Under the pieces are notes generated by a model. It saw only the letters and a program-made list of their open reading frames with translations, did no database searches and was not told the origin of the DNA. A DNA stretch of 64,000 nt, from assembly GCF_007786235.1 (NCBI RefSeq), contig NZ_VNFK01000004.1:62001-126000 (forward strand). Reading direction: 5' to 3'. Of the stretch, positions 31,463-40,368 are shown one piece after another. This DNA is from Paenarthrobacter nitroguajacolicus. Its GTDB lineage: Bacteria; Actinomycetota; Actinomycetes; Actinomycetales; Micrococcaceae. Each line of letters begins with the position of its first letter. Position 1 is the stretch's first letter. The translations under genes and the position numbers were made by a program.

Positions 31463-33784
31463 TTGAGTAGCCAGGAGACTTTCAACCAGCCCGCACACAG
31501 GGTGATCGAACTCGACATCGAGGGCATGACCTGCGCCTCGTGCGTCAATCGAGTGGAACGAAAACTGGGCAAGCTCGACGGCGTCGAGGCAAGCGTTAAC
31601 CTGCCCCTCGAATCAGCCCATGTGACGGTCCCCGCCAGCGTGACCGACCAGCAAATCGTGGACACGGTCAACGCAACGGGTTACAAAGCAACCGTTCGCC
31701 AGGCCCCGGCACCACACACTCGCGAACACAATACCCACGAGCACCACCACGGCGACGAGGCTCCGGAAGCAGAGCACGCAGCGCACGAAAATCATATGGA
31801 GCATGGCCCCTCCGCGTCGACGCTCCGTCCGCGCCTGATTGCCGCAGCGCTGCTGACCGTGCCGGTGTTCGCGATCTCGATGATTCCCGCGCTCCAGTTT
31901 GCCAACTGGGGATGGGTAGTCGGCGCCTTGGCTTTGCCCGTGGTTAGCTGGGCGGCCTGGCCGTTCCACCGGGCAGCGGCCATCAACGCCAGGCACTTCG
32001 CGTCCACCATGGACACCCTCGTTTCCATAGGCGTCATCGCCGCTTACCTGTACTCGGCATGGCAGTTGTTCGCAGATCCCCGCATGACAGAGCACCCCGG
32101 CATGGAAAGCATGTCCGGCGGTGGGCTGTACTTCGAGGTCGCGGCAGTGGTCACCACCTTCCTGCTCCTCGGGCGCTACCTGGAGGCCAACGCCAAGGCC
32201 AAGGCAGGCAATGCACTCAAGGCACTGCTGAACCTGGGAGCCAAGGACGCCACAATTCTGGTGGACGGCGTGGAGCAGAAGATTCCAGCCGACCAACTCC
32301 TGGTGGACGACCTCATCGTGGTCCGCCCAGGCGAGAAAATCGCCACCGACGGCGTGGTCACGGACGGCGCTTCCGCCGTCGACGCTTCCTTGGTAACCGG
32401 CGAATCGGTGCCGGTTGAAGTGGGACCGGGCAGCCTGGTGACGGGAGCGACGATCAACACATCCGGCCGCTTGCTGGTGCGGGCAACACGTGTCGGCTCC
32501 GACACGACGCTCGCTCAGATGGGGCGCTTGGTCAGCCAAGCTCAGACGGGCAAGGCCCCGATCGCCAGGCTCGCAGACAGGATCAGTTCAGTCTTCGTGC
32601 CGATCGTGCTGGTCATTGCCTTGGTGACGTTCCTGCTCTGGCTGTTCTTCTCCGGCGACCTCAACGCAGCTTTCACGGCCGCCGTCGCCGTCCTGGTGAT
32701 CGCTTGCCCCTGCGCCTTGGGCCTTGCGACTCCCGTTGGACTGCTGACGGGGACGGGCCGCGGTGCGCAGCTGGGCATCCTCATCAAGGGCCCGCAGGTC
32801 CTCGAGGACACCCGGCACGTGGACACCATCCTGCTGGATAAGACCGGAACCGTGACCAGTGGCAAGCTTGCCGTTGACCACACGTTCGCTTTAAATGGCT
32901 ACTCCCCAACCGCCGTACTCACCTTGGCTGGTGCTGTCGAGTCAGCGTCGGAGCACCCTATCGCCCATGCGATTGCGGCTGCGGCGAAGGACGCTATGCC
33001 CGACGCCGGCGCCCTCCCTTCCGTTCAAGGCTTCAGTTCCGCTCCCGGCGGCGGAGTGCGGGGAACCGTGGTGCTGGACGGCACTGCACAGACGGTAGTA
33101 GTTGGACGCTCCGGCTGGCTCGAGGAAAACAGCATCTCCCTCGACTCAGACCAACGGGACACCTTGGCCGCTGAGGAAAACGGCGGTGCCACAGCCATCT
33201 GGGTTGCCGTGGACGGTCAGCCAGCAGGGATAGTCAGCCTGACCGACACCATCAAGCCTGGTTCCGCTGCAGCCATCCAGCGGCTGAAGGACCTGGGAAT
33301 CCGCCCCATCCTGTTGACCGGTGATAACGCCGCCGTCGCCGCGCAAGTGGCTGCCGCCGTCGGAATCGCCCCGGACGACGTCTTCGCCGGAGTCCTGCCG
33401 GAAGGCAAAGTGGACGCGGTTCGGAAGCTGCAGCAATCCGGTGCCACGGTGGCCATGGCCGGCGACGGTGTCAACGACGCCGCGGCCCTGGCACAATCGG
33501 ACCTCGGAATCGCGATGGGCTCGGGCACGGATGTTGCTATTGAAGCCTCTGATCTGACGGTGATGGGTAGCGATCTTGGTCAGCTGGTGCAGGCTATTGA
33601 GCTCTCCCGAAAAACACTTTCCACCATCAAGACCAATCTGTTCTGGGCCTTTTTCTACAACGCGATCGGCATTCCGGTGGCAGCACTCGGGTTCCTGAAT
33701 CCGATGATCGCAGGGGCAGCCATGGCAGCGAGCTCAGTGCTGGTAGTAGCCAACTCGTTGCGGCTGCGCTCGTTCGGCAAGTAG
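31463..33784 (+). CDS. copA: Cu(I)-exporting P1B-type ATPase CopA
   Basis: A 773-residue P-type ATPase. One N-terminal metal-binding domain (EGMTCASCVNRVE, about residues 15-75) is followed by a His-rich linker with HTHEHHHGDE (about 85-110), eight membrane segments, the transport motif CPCALGLATP (about 414), the phosphorylation site DKTGTVTSG (about 459), and GDGVNDAAALAQSD in the hinge. The CPC motif and the downstream YN and MxxS-type membrane residues mark class 1B-1, Cu(I) export. The TTG start at 31463 has AGGAG 5-6 bases upstream. The long His-rich linker is a notable variation and may bind metal. Confidence 0.92.
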   Translation: MSSQETFNQPAHRVIELDIEGMTCASCVNRVERKLGKLDGVEASVNLPLESAHVTVPASVTDQQIVDTVNATGYKATVRQAPAPHTREHNTHEHHHGDEAPEAEHAAHENHMEHGPSASTLRPRLIAAALLTVPVFAISMIPALQFANWGWVVGALALPVVSWAAWPFHRAAAINARHFASTMDTLVSIGVIAAYLYSAWQLFADPRMTEHPGMESMSGGGLYFEVAAVVTTFLLLGRYLEANAKAKAGNALKALLNLGAKDATILVDGVEQKIPADQLLVDDLIVVRPGEKIATDGVVTDGASAVDASLVTGESVPVEVGPGSLVTGATINTSGRLLVRATRVGSDTTLAQMGRLVSQAQTGKAPIARLADRISSVFVPIVLVIALVTFLLWLFFSGDLNAAFTAAVAVLVIACPCALGLATPVGLLTGTGRGAQLGILIKGPQVLEDTRHVDTILLDKTGTVTSGKLAVDHTFALNGYSPTAVLTLAGAVESASEHPIAHAIAAAAKDAMPDAGALPSVQGFSSAPGGGVRGTVVLDGTAQTVVVGRSGWLEENSISLDSDQRDTLAAEENGGATAIWVAVDGQPAGIVSLTDTIKPGSAAAIQRLKDLGIRPILLTGDNAAVAAQVAAAVGIAPDDVFAGVLPEGKVDAVRKLQQSGATVAMAGDGVNDAAALAQSDLGIAMGSGTDVAIEASDLTVMGSDLGQLVQAIELSRKTLSTIKTNLFWAFFYNAIGIPVAALGFLNPMIAGAAMAASSVLVVANSLRLRSFGK

Positions 33785-33794
33785 GCCCAACTGA

Positions 33795-33842
33795 CTGGCA
33801 GTAGTGGTTGCTCTGGGTCCCCAGAACAACCACTACTGCCAG
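33795..33842. repeat. Strong palindrome between copA and DUF2277 gene
   Basis: Arms CTGGCAGTAGTGGTTG (33795-33810) and its exact complement (33827-33842), with an inner CTGGG/CCCAG stem, make a 48-base hairpin with one mismatch. It lies between convergent genes, so it may terminate both. A TTTT run follows on the plus strand. Its large size and nested stem match the other intergenic palindromes of this window. Confidence 0.75.
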
Positions 33843-33858
33843 CTACTTTTGCGTGGAG

Positions 33859-34131
33859 CTAGGCCGTCCCGAAGCGGACAGCAGCCCGGGCCTTGGCCTT
33901 GGCAGCTTCCTCGTCGCGGTTCTTCGCCGGCGCATGGCTCACCAATGAGTCCAAGAGATGCTGCGTAATATGGGCGATCTCGTGAACAGCCTCAGCGAAG
34001 GCTTCCTCGTTGGCCTTGGACGGGTGCGTTGCTCCGCTGATCTTGCGTACGTATTGCAGCGCAGCAGCCTCCACCTCCGCCGTCGTAGCTCGTGGTTCAA
34101 AGTTATGAAGGGTCCGAATATTGCGGCACAT
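33859..34131 (-). CDS. DUF2277 protein
   Basis: A 90-residue DUF2277 protein. It starts MCRNIRTLHNFEPRATTAEV, with the invariant Cys at residue 2, and continues AAALQYVRKISGATHPS. The family is widespread in actinobacteria and some proteobacteria and always short. Function is not known. It sits between copA and a WXG100 gene without operon partners. The family call is firm. Confidence 0.9.
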   Translation of the reverse strand: MCRNIRTLHNFEPRATTAEVEAAALQYVRKISGATHPSKANEEAFAEAVHEIAHITQHLLDSLVSHAPAKNRDEEAAKAKARAAVRFGTA

Positions 34132-34289
34132 AACCCCATGCTAACTATGGGCAGTGCTGCATGGGGAGGGGTGCCCATCGACGGGTTTACGATTCCCGGG
34201 ATAGGTTTTAGCTATTGGATCTTCCGGATGAGCCGGAGGCCGCTGGGGATGCCGAAGAGCTCGGGTCCGAACAAATGAAGGAGAATCTC

Positions 34290-34553
34290 ATGGCTATTTG
34301 GGGTGCAGATGTTGATCAGCTTCGTCAGCTCGGTAACAAGCTGAAGGCAGGTGCCGAGAACATCGAGCAGCAGCGTTCACAGCTGAAGGGTGCTCTTGAC
34401 GGCACTGACTGGAAGGGCCCGGACGCTGACAAGTTCCGCGGCGAGTGGGACAGCCAGCACGCTTCCAACCTGAAGAAGGTTGCCGACGCACTTCGCGAAG
34501 CCGGCGATCGCGCTCAGAAGAACGCTGAGCAGCAGCAGCAGGCTTCCAACTAA
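34290..34553 (+). CDS. WXG100-family (EsxA-like) small protein
   Basis: An 87-residue four-helix-type protein: two long helices joined by DWKGPDADKFR, with the WxG motif at residues 41-43. WXG100 proteins are usually secreted as dimers by ESX/type VII systems and end with a YxxxD/E signal; here the tail is rich in Q and lacks Tyr. The ATG at 34290 has AAGGAG 6 bases upstream; an earlier ATG at 34275 includes that ribosome site. No EccC or partner lies nearby. Similar solitary proteins beginning MAIWGAD occur in Arthrobacter. It could be cytoplasmic or exported by a distant ESX. Confidence 0.8.
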   Translation: MAIWGADVDQLRQLGNKLKAGAENIEQQRSQLKGALDGTDWKGPDADKFRGEWDSQHASNLKKVADALREAGDRAQKNAEQQQQASN

Positions 34554-34563
34554 GACAGTTGGG

Positions 34564-34597
34564 AAAGGCCCCGGACGCACGAGCGTCCGGGGCCTTT
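34564..34597 (+). terminator. Rho-independent terminator after WXG100 gene
   Basis: A perfect 15-bp GC-rich stem AAAGGCCCCGGACGC and complement with an ACGA loop. The stem ends in CCTTT followed by CGCTGTT. It starts 10 bases after the stop. The strong stem suggests high expression of this single gene. Confidence 0.85.
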
Positions 34598-34620
34598 CGC
34601 TGTTAGGAATCAAACCCCTG

Positions 34621-35652
34621 CTAGTGCCGCGATACCTTGGTGACATGCCCGGAAGGGACGGGTTCGACGTCGTTCGGGTGATCCAGGGCCCTTGCCGCTG
34701 CGGCAGCCTCGCGTCGGTCCCCGCGCAGCTCGTCAACGCGGACCAGGACTACGCCTCCCACGATCAGGAGTCCGCCCAGAAGTTGAATCGAACCCGGCAG
34801 TTCGCCCAGCAGCAGCCACGCCCACAACACGGCGAAGAGCACTTCAGTCAGGGACACGAAGGACGCCACCTTGGAGCCCAGGCTTCGGGCAGCCATGATC
34901 CCGGAAACGTAAGCCAGAACGGTAGCGAGGATGACAAGCCCCAGCGCCGAAACCCACCATGGCGTGGTCCACGGACCCAGGGTGGTGTCCGCGGTGCTGA
35001 ACGTCATGGGCAACAGGCCCACGAGCCCTACCAGCCACATGGTGAGTGCGCCTACCACCAGGCCACCGGAGGCAAGGACCAGCGGGGGAAGTGTGTCATT
35101 TTCCTTGGCGGTGATGAAGAAATAGATCACCAGGCAAACGGCCGCCGCCATGCCCCAGAGGACACCGATGAAGTCCACCTTTACGGCGCCCGTGAGGTCC
35201 AGTACCAGCACCAGGCCGCCCAGTGAGAGCAACGCCCCCGCAGCAGTGAGGGCGCGGGGCCGGCGTCGGCTGGCGATCCAGAGCCACAGCACGATCATCA
35301 CCGGGGCCAGATATTCGAGCAGCAGCGCAACACCTACGGACAGCCGGGCCACGGCGTTGAAGTAGAACAGCTGGCAGCCCGCCACACCAATGAGACCGAA
35401 CAGAAGGATGGTGAGCCAATTGTCCTTCAGTTGGTGCCAGCGGCCGCGAAGAACCACGACGGCGGGAATCGCCAGAATCAGCGCCGCACCTGTGAGGCGC
35501 ACGGCAACCGCGGCGCCGGGTGACCACCCGGTTTCCAGCATCGATTTGGCAAACGAGCCGGAGGTGCCGAAAACAGCGGATGAAAAGAGTGCGATGCCGA
35601 GTCCTGATGCCAGGAAACCTTTTGCATCAGCCTTCGTCGTTGGAGCTGACAC
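34621..35652 (-). CDS. EamA/DMT-family transporter
   Basis: A 343-residue drug/metabolite transporter with ten membrane segments in two EamA repeats (first about residues 15-150, second about 160-300). The first repeat has FGTSGSFAKSMLETGWSP and LVLVLDLTG near its end; the second has TVLAYVSGIMAARSLGS and LLLGELPGSIQLLGG. Such proteins export or import amino acids, nucleosides or other small compounds across the inner membrane. The GTG start has AGGAGG 6 bases upstream. A CGNR regulator gene is divergent from it and may control it. Substrate is unknown. Confidence 0.85.
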   Translation of the reverse strand: MSAPTTKADAKGFLASGLGIALFSSAVFGTSGSFAKSMLETGWSPGAAVAVRLTGAALILAIPAVVVLRGRWHQLKDNWLTILLFGLIGVAGCQLFYFNAVARLSVGVALLLEYLAPVMIVLWLWIASRRRPRALTAAGALLSLGGLVLVLDLTGAVKVDFIGVLWGMAAAVCLVIYFFITAKENDTLPPLVLASGGLVVGALTMWLVGLVGLLPMTFSTADTTLGPWTTPWWVSALGLVILATVLAYVSGIMAARSLGSKVASFVSLTEVLFAVLWAWLLLGELPGSIQLLGGLLIVGGVVLVRVDELRGDRREAAAAARALDHPNDVEPVPSGHVTKVSRH

Positions 35653-35723
35653 AGCAGCCTCCTGTCAGGAGTAAAGTGGGCTTATGGTCATGACAGTACT
35701 CCCGATTTATGTAAGGAGTCAAA

Positions 35724-36272
35724 GTGCTTTTTGCGCCTGACACCGAGGTGGCCCTCCGCAGCGTCGTTAATTTGATCAATACAGCGGCCAACGGAGCGGA
35801 TTCGCTTGCCTCCGTAGAGGATCTGGACGCCTTCCTGGATGCCGAAGAGTTCACAGGTTCACGGACAAAATCGGCTGCGGAGCTGAGCAGCATTAAGCGA
35901 CTTCGCAGCGCCCTGGGCGCATTGTGGAGCTCCGACGAAGACACCGCCGCCAAGTCCGTCAACAAGCTGCTGGCCGATGCGAAGGCCCTGCCCCAGCTCG
36001 TGAAGCATGACCACTGGGATTGGCACCTCCACGCCACCACACCCGAAGCTCCGCTGGCCGACCGGATGGGCACCGAAGCCGCGATGGCCATCATTGACGT
36101 GATCCGCAGCAAGGAAATGGAGCGCATGCGTGTGTGCGCGGCCGACGACTGCGACGCCGTGGTTCTGGACCTCAGCCGCAACCGCTCCAAGCTTTATTGC
36201 GACACTGGAAACTGCGCCAACCGCGCCCACGTGGCGGCCTATCGGGCTCGTAAAGCCGCGGAGGGCGAGTAG
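35724..36272 (+). CDS. CGNR zinc-finger (ABATE-domain) regulator
   Basis: A 182-residue protein with an N-terminal ABATE-type helical domain (about 1-130) and a C-terminal CGNR zinc finger (about 135-175). The zinc ligands are the four Cys in RVCAADDCDAVV and LYCDTGNCANR. The signature CGNR itself is replaced by NCANR. Such proteins act as one-component transcription factors in actinobacteria. The GTG start has AAGGAG upstream. It is divergent from the EamA gene, with inverted GGAGTA and TACTCC copies in the 71-bp spacer, so autoregulation and control of the transporter are plausible. Confidence 0.85.
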   Translation: MLFAPDTEVALRSVVNLINTAANGADSLASVEDLDAFLDAEEFTGSRTKSAAELSSIKRLRSALGALWSSDEDTAAKSVNKLLADAKALPQLVKHDHWDWHLHATTPEAPLADRMGTEAAMAIIDVIRSKEMERMRVCAADDCDAVVLDLSRNRSKLYCDTGNCANRAHVAAYRARKAAEGE

Positions 36273-36417
36273 TCGGCGCCGCTGGCGCCACGCAGATTCG
36301 TTGACGCCACGGACCCGGACCAGCGCCACTCGGATGTGCCTGGCACCGGACCGATTCAGTGGCACACATGGTTTTGGGTGTCCTCACGCAGCAGCGAAAC
36401 CCCGGCGGCAAACGAAA

Positions 36418-36447
36418 AGCGCTCCCCCACCACAGTGAGGAAGCGCT
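36418..36447 (-). terminator. Terminator of the small membrane-protein gene
   Basis: Read on the minus strand, AGCGCT with CC and C pairs form a stem with GGGGGAGCGCT, followed by TTTTCG. It starts seven bases after the stop of the gene at 36454-36804. Confidence 0.65.
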
Positions 36448-36453
36448 GGAAGG

Positions 36454-36804
36454 TTAGCGGCCGGCGTCGGGCGTTTCCGGCTCGTCAGGCGAGTCCGGGG
36501 CCGCCGAACCGCCATGACCGGGACGCTTCGAGCTGAGGTTGACGCCGGAGCCCTTGCCCAGGTGGTCGGCGTTCTCCTTATGGCTCATGGAAAGCATGGC
36601 TGCCACCACAAGGCTCACAATGAACGCGATGCCGGCGCCGGTAAAGGCGAGGTCGAAACGCGGGGCGCGCGCACTGCCGCCTGAAGCGAATATCAGCACG
36701 GCGATAAAAGCCAGTACGGCAAAGAACGCGGAGAACATGAGGGGTCCCTTGACCGAGGTCCGCATCTTGCGCGGTTCTCCTGGTGTCTGGTCTTCCACGG
36801 TCAT
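36454..36804 (-). CDS. Small two-segment membrane protein of unknown function
   Basis: A 116-residue protein with two membrane segments (about residues 20-43 and 51-71) and a hydrophilic Ser/Pro/Glu-rich tail of 40 residues. The ATG follows GGAGGA directly. Homologous short proteins occur in Micrococcaceae, but I know no function. A probable terminator lies just downstream. It is followed upstream by another membrane protein on the same strand after 69 bases. Confidence 0.65.
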   Translation of the reverse strand: MTVEDQTPGEPRKMRTSVKGPLMFSAFFAVLAFIAVLIFASGGSARAPRFDLAFTGAGIAFIVSLVVAAMLSMSHKENADHLGKGSGVNLSSKRPGHGGSAAPDSPDEPETPDAGR

Positions 36805-36873
36805 TCCTCCAATGATGGCGGTTCAGCGTCCGCCGGTCTGCAAAAGTTCTACAACGAGTAGAACGTCCAGCTA

Positions 36874-37458
36874 CTAGTTTACGGCCTCGGGCGAAGCGCC
36901 GGGCGCAGCAGCCTGGGCCGAGCCGCCGGCTCCGGTCCGGGCGTCATGCCGCAGCGTCAGTCCGGACAGCACCCACAACATTCCGGAAAGGATGGCTCCA
37001 CCTCCGGCCACGCCCAACAGCGCATGTGCTCCCAGCGAAGTGAAGAACGGGAGTGCCACGGCAGTGCCTACCGAGATAAGGCCGGAAATGAGCCAGTCGC
37101 GGGCCAATACGTCACGCTTCCGGAGGCCATGGGCGAACTCAAGAAGGCCCAGCACCAGCAGCGCCAACATGGCAGCAAGCGCCACACCCTCGTCCGACTG
37201 GGTGACCAAAGCGCCGACGCCACCGAGCGCCATCACCACAGGCACCGCCACCGGCAAAGCGCGGGACATCCACACGGCCACTGCGGTCACCAGCAGATAC
37301 AGTCCCACAGCCCACGCCAGCACGTGCACTGACGGCGAAGCCCAGAAGATGGTGACCGCGCCGAACAACAATGCCACCGTCGCACGGATCAGCACGGGTT
37401 TCCAGAGCCCGCCCACGGAGGCAGAAGGAGTCTGGGCAGGAGTCGCTGGGAGAGTCAC
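36874..37458 (-). CDS. HdeD/DUF308-like multi-pass membrane protein
   Basis: A 194-residue protein with six membrane segments arranged as three pairs (about residues 20-60, 70-105 and 120-165), as in DUF308/HdeD-type proteins, and a low-complexity Ala/Gly tail. HdeD proteins are linked to acid stress in Escherichia coli, but actinobacterial members are uncharacterised. A GTG start at 37458 is used; the ribosome site is weak. The start lies 9 bases from the MATE gene stop, so the two genes are probably one transcript. Confidence 0.6.
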   Translation of the reverse strand: MTLPATPAQTPSASVGGLWKPVLIRATVALLFGAVTIFWASPSVHVLAWAVGLYLLVTAVAVWMSRALPVAVPVVMALGGVGALVTQSDEGVALAAMLALLVLGLLEFAHGLRKRDVLARDWLISGLISVGTAVALPFFTSLGAHALLGVAGGGAILSGMLWVLSGLTLRHDARTGAGGSAQAAAPGASPEAVN

Positions 37459-37467
37459 CCATCCAGT

Positions 37468-38808
37468 TTAGTGGGAACCCAGCACCATCCACCGATCGGT
37501 CCGCGCGCGCAGCCCCAAAGTCACCCCGCGTGCCAACATGTAGCCCAGCGCAAACGCGGCCCACAACCAGAGGAGCCCCGCCTCGCCGTCGGGCCTTACT
37601 TGATGGATGATCACCAACAGCGGCAAGTAGACAGCCAGATTTACGACGCCGGCAATCGCCAGGTAGCGCGCGTCACCGGCGCCTATCAGGACACCGTCGA
37701 GGACGAAGACATACCCGGCCAGTGGTTGCCCCACCGCGAGGACCCAGAGGGCAACAGTGAGGGCGGAGCGGACGCCCGAGTCGGAGGTGAAGAGGTATCC
37801 AGCCCACGGCGCCGCTATGGCCAGGAGTACGCCCGTGATCACTCCGAACCCGAGACCCCAACGGATCATGGTGCGGGTCAATTCACGGACACGCTGAGCA
37901 TTCCTCGCGCCGAGTTCCTTGCCGATCAAGGCCTGCGCGGCAATGGCCAAGGCATCCAGCGCGAACGCAAGGAACGAGAAAATGGTCATGGCCAGCTGGT
38001 GCGCTGCCAAGTTCACGGCGCCTTGGGCCGTCACCACCAGGACGGTGGCAAGGATGGCGAGGCGAAGGCTGAGGGTCCGCAACATCAGCCATGACCCCAC
38101 CTTGGTCATGGCCCGGATTCCGTGCCAGTCAGGCCGCAGGGATACGCCATGATGCCGGGCGTTCCGGCTCACCATCACCAAATAGACGGCGGCCATGGCC
38201 CATTGGGCAATGCTCGTACCGATCGCCGACCCCGCCACGGACAGGTTCAGCCCGTAGACCAGGAACACGTTGAGGGCGATGTTCAGGGCGAAGCCGGCCG
38301 TCGCCACCAGCAGCGGAGTCCGGGTGTCCTGCAGGCCGCGCAGCACACCGGTGCCCGCGAAGATGAGGAGCATCGCGGCCAGGCCGGGCATGCTCCAGCG
38401 CAGGTAATCGACGGCAAACCCCCGCACTTCGCCAGTAGCACCCATGAAACCCACCAAGGGCTCAGCCGCAACAAAGCCGACCACCGCGAGCGCCAACCCG
38501 AGCAGCAGCGCCAGCCATACGCCGTCGCGCCCTGCCGCCAAAGCCTTCCCCAACTTGCCGTCGCCGATCGCCCGGGCGACTGCCGGCGTCGTCGAGTACG
38601 CCAGGAAAACCATCAGCCCCACTGCGGTGTGCAGGATGGTGGACGCGAGCCCCACGCCCGCCAGTTGGTCGACGCCCAGGTGTCCAACGATGGCGGAGTC
38701 CGCCAGGAGGAATAGTGGCTCGGCGATGAGGGCGCCGAAAGCAGGAACGGCCAGGCGCAGGATCTCCCGGGCGTTGGAGCGAGGTGTGGTGGTTGTGGTT
38801 TGAGGCAC
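37468..38808 (-). CDS. MATE-family efflux transporter (DinF-like)
   Basis: A 446-residue MATE transporter with twelve membrane segments in two homologous halves. The start AREILRLAVPAFGALIAEPL and the first-helix region FLLADSAIVGHLGVDQLAG are typical of the DinF subgroup. It exports cationic drugs or metabolites by exchange for H+ or Na+. The GTG start at 38808 has a weak AGGCTTG. It is divergent from the ABM gene (42 bases between starts). Substrate is unknown. Confidence 0.88.
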   Translation of the reverse strand: MPQTTTTTPRSNAREILRLAVPAFGALIAEPLFLLADSAIVGHLGVDQLAGVGLASTILHTAVGLMVFLAYSTTPAVARAIGDGKLGKALAAGRDGVWLALLLGLALAVVGFVAAEPLVGFMGATGEVRGFAVDYLRWSMPGLAAMLLIFAGTGVLRGLQDTRTPLLVATAGFALNIALNVFLVYGLNLSVAGSAIGTSIAQWAMAAVYLVMVSRNARHHGVSLRPDWHGIRAMTKVGSWLMLRTLSLRLAILATVLVVTAQGAVNLAAHQLAMTIFSFLAFALDALAIAAQALIGKELGARNAQRVRELTRTMIRWGLGFGVITGVLLAIAAPWAGYLFTSDSGVRSALTVALWVLAVGQPLAGYVFVLDGVLIGAGDARYLAIAGVVNLAVYLPLLVIIHQVRPDGEAGLLWLWAAFALGYMLARGVTLGLRARTDRWMVLGSH

Positions 38809-38850
38809 TAAACAAGCCTAGTCCGCCGGGAGCCGGGTAAATTTGGGGCC

Positions 38851-39444
38851 GTGTCCAACGAGCATCCCGTCACCGTTTCCGTGGCCCGCACCATCCTCCC
38901 CGGCTACACCCGTCAAGCGAACGCCTGGGCCCATGCAGGCCAGGAACTCGCCCGTGAATGGCCCGGATATTTGGGGTCGGGGTGGGTACGCAATGGTGCC
39001 GGCTCCAATGAGTGGCACATGCTGTATCGCTTTGCCGACGCCGGGTCACTGCAGGAGTGGGAGGACTCGGAGGAGCGTCGGTGGTGGATTGACAGCGCCA
39101 GGGACATGATGGAGACCACCCGCGTGGAGCGGCACACGGGGATCGAGGGTTGGTTCTCGCGGCCGGGTGACGTCTCGGTGGTGGTGCCCGAAACCGTGGT
39201 GCCACCGCGGTGGAAGCAAGCCATCAGCATCTTCCTGCCGTTCTTCCCGCTCAGCCTGCTGGCAAATTTCCTGCTGCATCCACTGACGCAGGAATGGCCG
39301 CTGGTTCTTCAGGTTCTCCTCAACATCGTCATCCTGACGCCGCTGATGACGTACATCTTCCTGCCCATCACCACCAGGCTCCTGCAGCCGTGGCTTCAAA
39401 AGCCGGCCAGGAAGCGCCGGAATCAGGCGAAGGGGACACGATGA
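38851..39444 (+). CDS. Antibiotic-biosynthesis-monooxygenase-domain membrane protein
   Basis: A 197-residue protein. An N-terminal ABM domain (about 8-105, ferredoxin-like, with a heme-degrading-like DSEERRWWID stretch) is joined to two C-terminal membrane segments (about 125-150 and 155-178). The ABM domain with a two-segment tail recurs in bacteria as a membrane-anchored form; its substrate is unknown. The GTG start has GGGG nearby. Its stop overlaps the next gene's start (ATGA). ABM domains are cytoplasmic dimers that oxidise polyphenols or only bind ligand. Confidence 0.8.
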   Translation: MSNEHPVTVSVARTILPGYTRQANAWAHAGQELAREWPGYLGSGWVRNGAGSNEWHMLYRFADAGSLQEWEDSEERRWWIDSARDMMETTRVERHTGIEGWFSRPGDVSVVVPETVVPPRWKQAISIFLPFFPLSLLANFLLHPLTQEWPLVLQVLLNIVILTPLMTYIFLPITTRLLQPWLQKPARKRRNQAKGTR

Positions 39445-39851
39445 CGTTCTTCCTCTCCACTGACAAGGACCGCGTGGATCGCGATTGGCTCTGGACCCAG
39501 CTCTCCACGAATGTTTACTGGGCAAAGTGGCGCACGCGGGCCGACGTCGAAGCGCAACTGGACAACGCGTGGCGGATTGTGGGCGCGTACGACTCTGGAA
39601 CAGGTGCCATGGTGGGCTATGCCCGGGCGTTCTCCGACGGCGTCGCCCTTGCCTATCTTGCCGACGTTTATGTTCACGAATCGGCGCGGGGCCAGTCGCT
39701 GGGCAAGGCGATGGTGCAGGAGATGATCGACGCCGGGCCGGGGGCCAACTTCCGTTGGATGCTCCACACCGGTGATGCCCACGGGCTGTACAAGCAGTTC
39801 GGCTTCGCTGAGCCCGACGCGCGATACATGGAGCGCCCGGAAGTTCGATAG
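39441..39851 (+). CDS. GNAT-family N-acetyltransferase
   Basis: A 136-residue single GNAT domain. Motif A is seen in LADVYVHESARGQSLGKAMV (about residues 75-94; the RGQSLGK loop binds the CoA pyrophosphate). The HTGDAHGLYKQFGF pattern ends the fold with the conserved YxxFGF. Such short forms often acetylate small amines or drug-like compounds. The start overlaps the ABM gene stop. Function is not known beyond the family. Confidence 0.85.
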   Translation: MTFFLSTDKDRVDRDWLWTQLSTNVYWAKWRTRADVEAQLDNAWRIVGAYDSGTGAMVGYARAFSDGVALAYLADVYVHESARGQSLGKAMVQEMIDAGPGANFRWMLHTGDAHGLYKQFGFAEPDARYMERPEVR

Positions 39852-39883
39852 CTCCTGATTTTGGTCATAAGAGGCCACAATTA

Positions 39884-39897
39884 GTTGACACTTCAAC
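39884..39897. promoter_or_regulatory. Operator-like dyad before DoxX gene
   Basis: GTTGA-CACT-TCAAC is a perfect 5-bp dyad, 24 bases upstream of the DoxX gene start. Such dyads are common at redox-linked DoxX genes controlled by MarR-type repressors; no regulator is adjacent. Confidence 0.45.
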
Positions 39898-39920
39898 CTA
39901 TGTCCGTAAGGGTTGAAGAT

Positions 39921-40355
39921 ATGAACAAGTCCAGCTTGACCACCACAGCCCTGACCATCCTGCGCGTTATTGCAGGATTTCTCTTCGCCGCGCACGGTTG
40001 GCAGAAGTTCAACGAATTCACCATTGCCGGCACGCAGGCTTCCTTCGCCCAGATGGGCGTGCCCGGCGCCTCCGCGGTAGCTCCGATTGTCGCAACCCTT
40101 GAGCTGGTGGGCGGCATTGCGCTGATCATCGGTTTCCTGACCCGCGTCTTCGCAGCCCTCCTTGCCGTGAACATGCTCGGTGCACTGTTCCTGGTACACG
40201 CCCCGGCCGGCGTCTTCGTGGGCAACGGCGGATACGAGCTGGTACTCCTCTTCGCCGGCGCAGCCTTGGCCCTGGCGCTTGCGGGCGCCGGCAAGATCTC
40301 CGCCGACGCAGCCCTGTTCGGCCGTTCCGGATCCAAGCTCCGCGTCCTCGCGTAA
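39921..40355 (+). CDS. DoxX-family membrane protein
   Basis: A 144-residue DoxX protein with four membrane segments. The family N-terminus RVIAGFLFAAHGWQKF (about residues 12-27) and the LVGGIALIIGFLTRVFA segment are clear. DoxX proteins work with thiol or quinone stress enzymes in mycobacteria (DoxX-SodA-SseA) or as part of thiosulfate:quinone reductase. The ATG at 39921 is preferred over starts at 39885 and 39900, since AAGGG lies 8-9 bases upstream. A dyad lies at 39884-39897. The gene is solitary, and its partner is unknown. Confidence 0.82.
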   Translation: MNKSSLTTTALTILRVIAGFLFAAHGWQKFNEFTIAGTQASFAQMGVPGASAVAPIVATLELVGGIALIIGFLTRVFAALLAVNMLGALFLVHAPAGVFVGNGGYELVLLFAGAALALALAGAGKISADAALFGRSGSKLRVLA

Positions 40356-40368
40356 CCCAACCGCGGAC

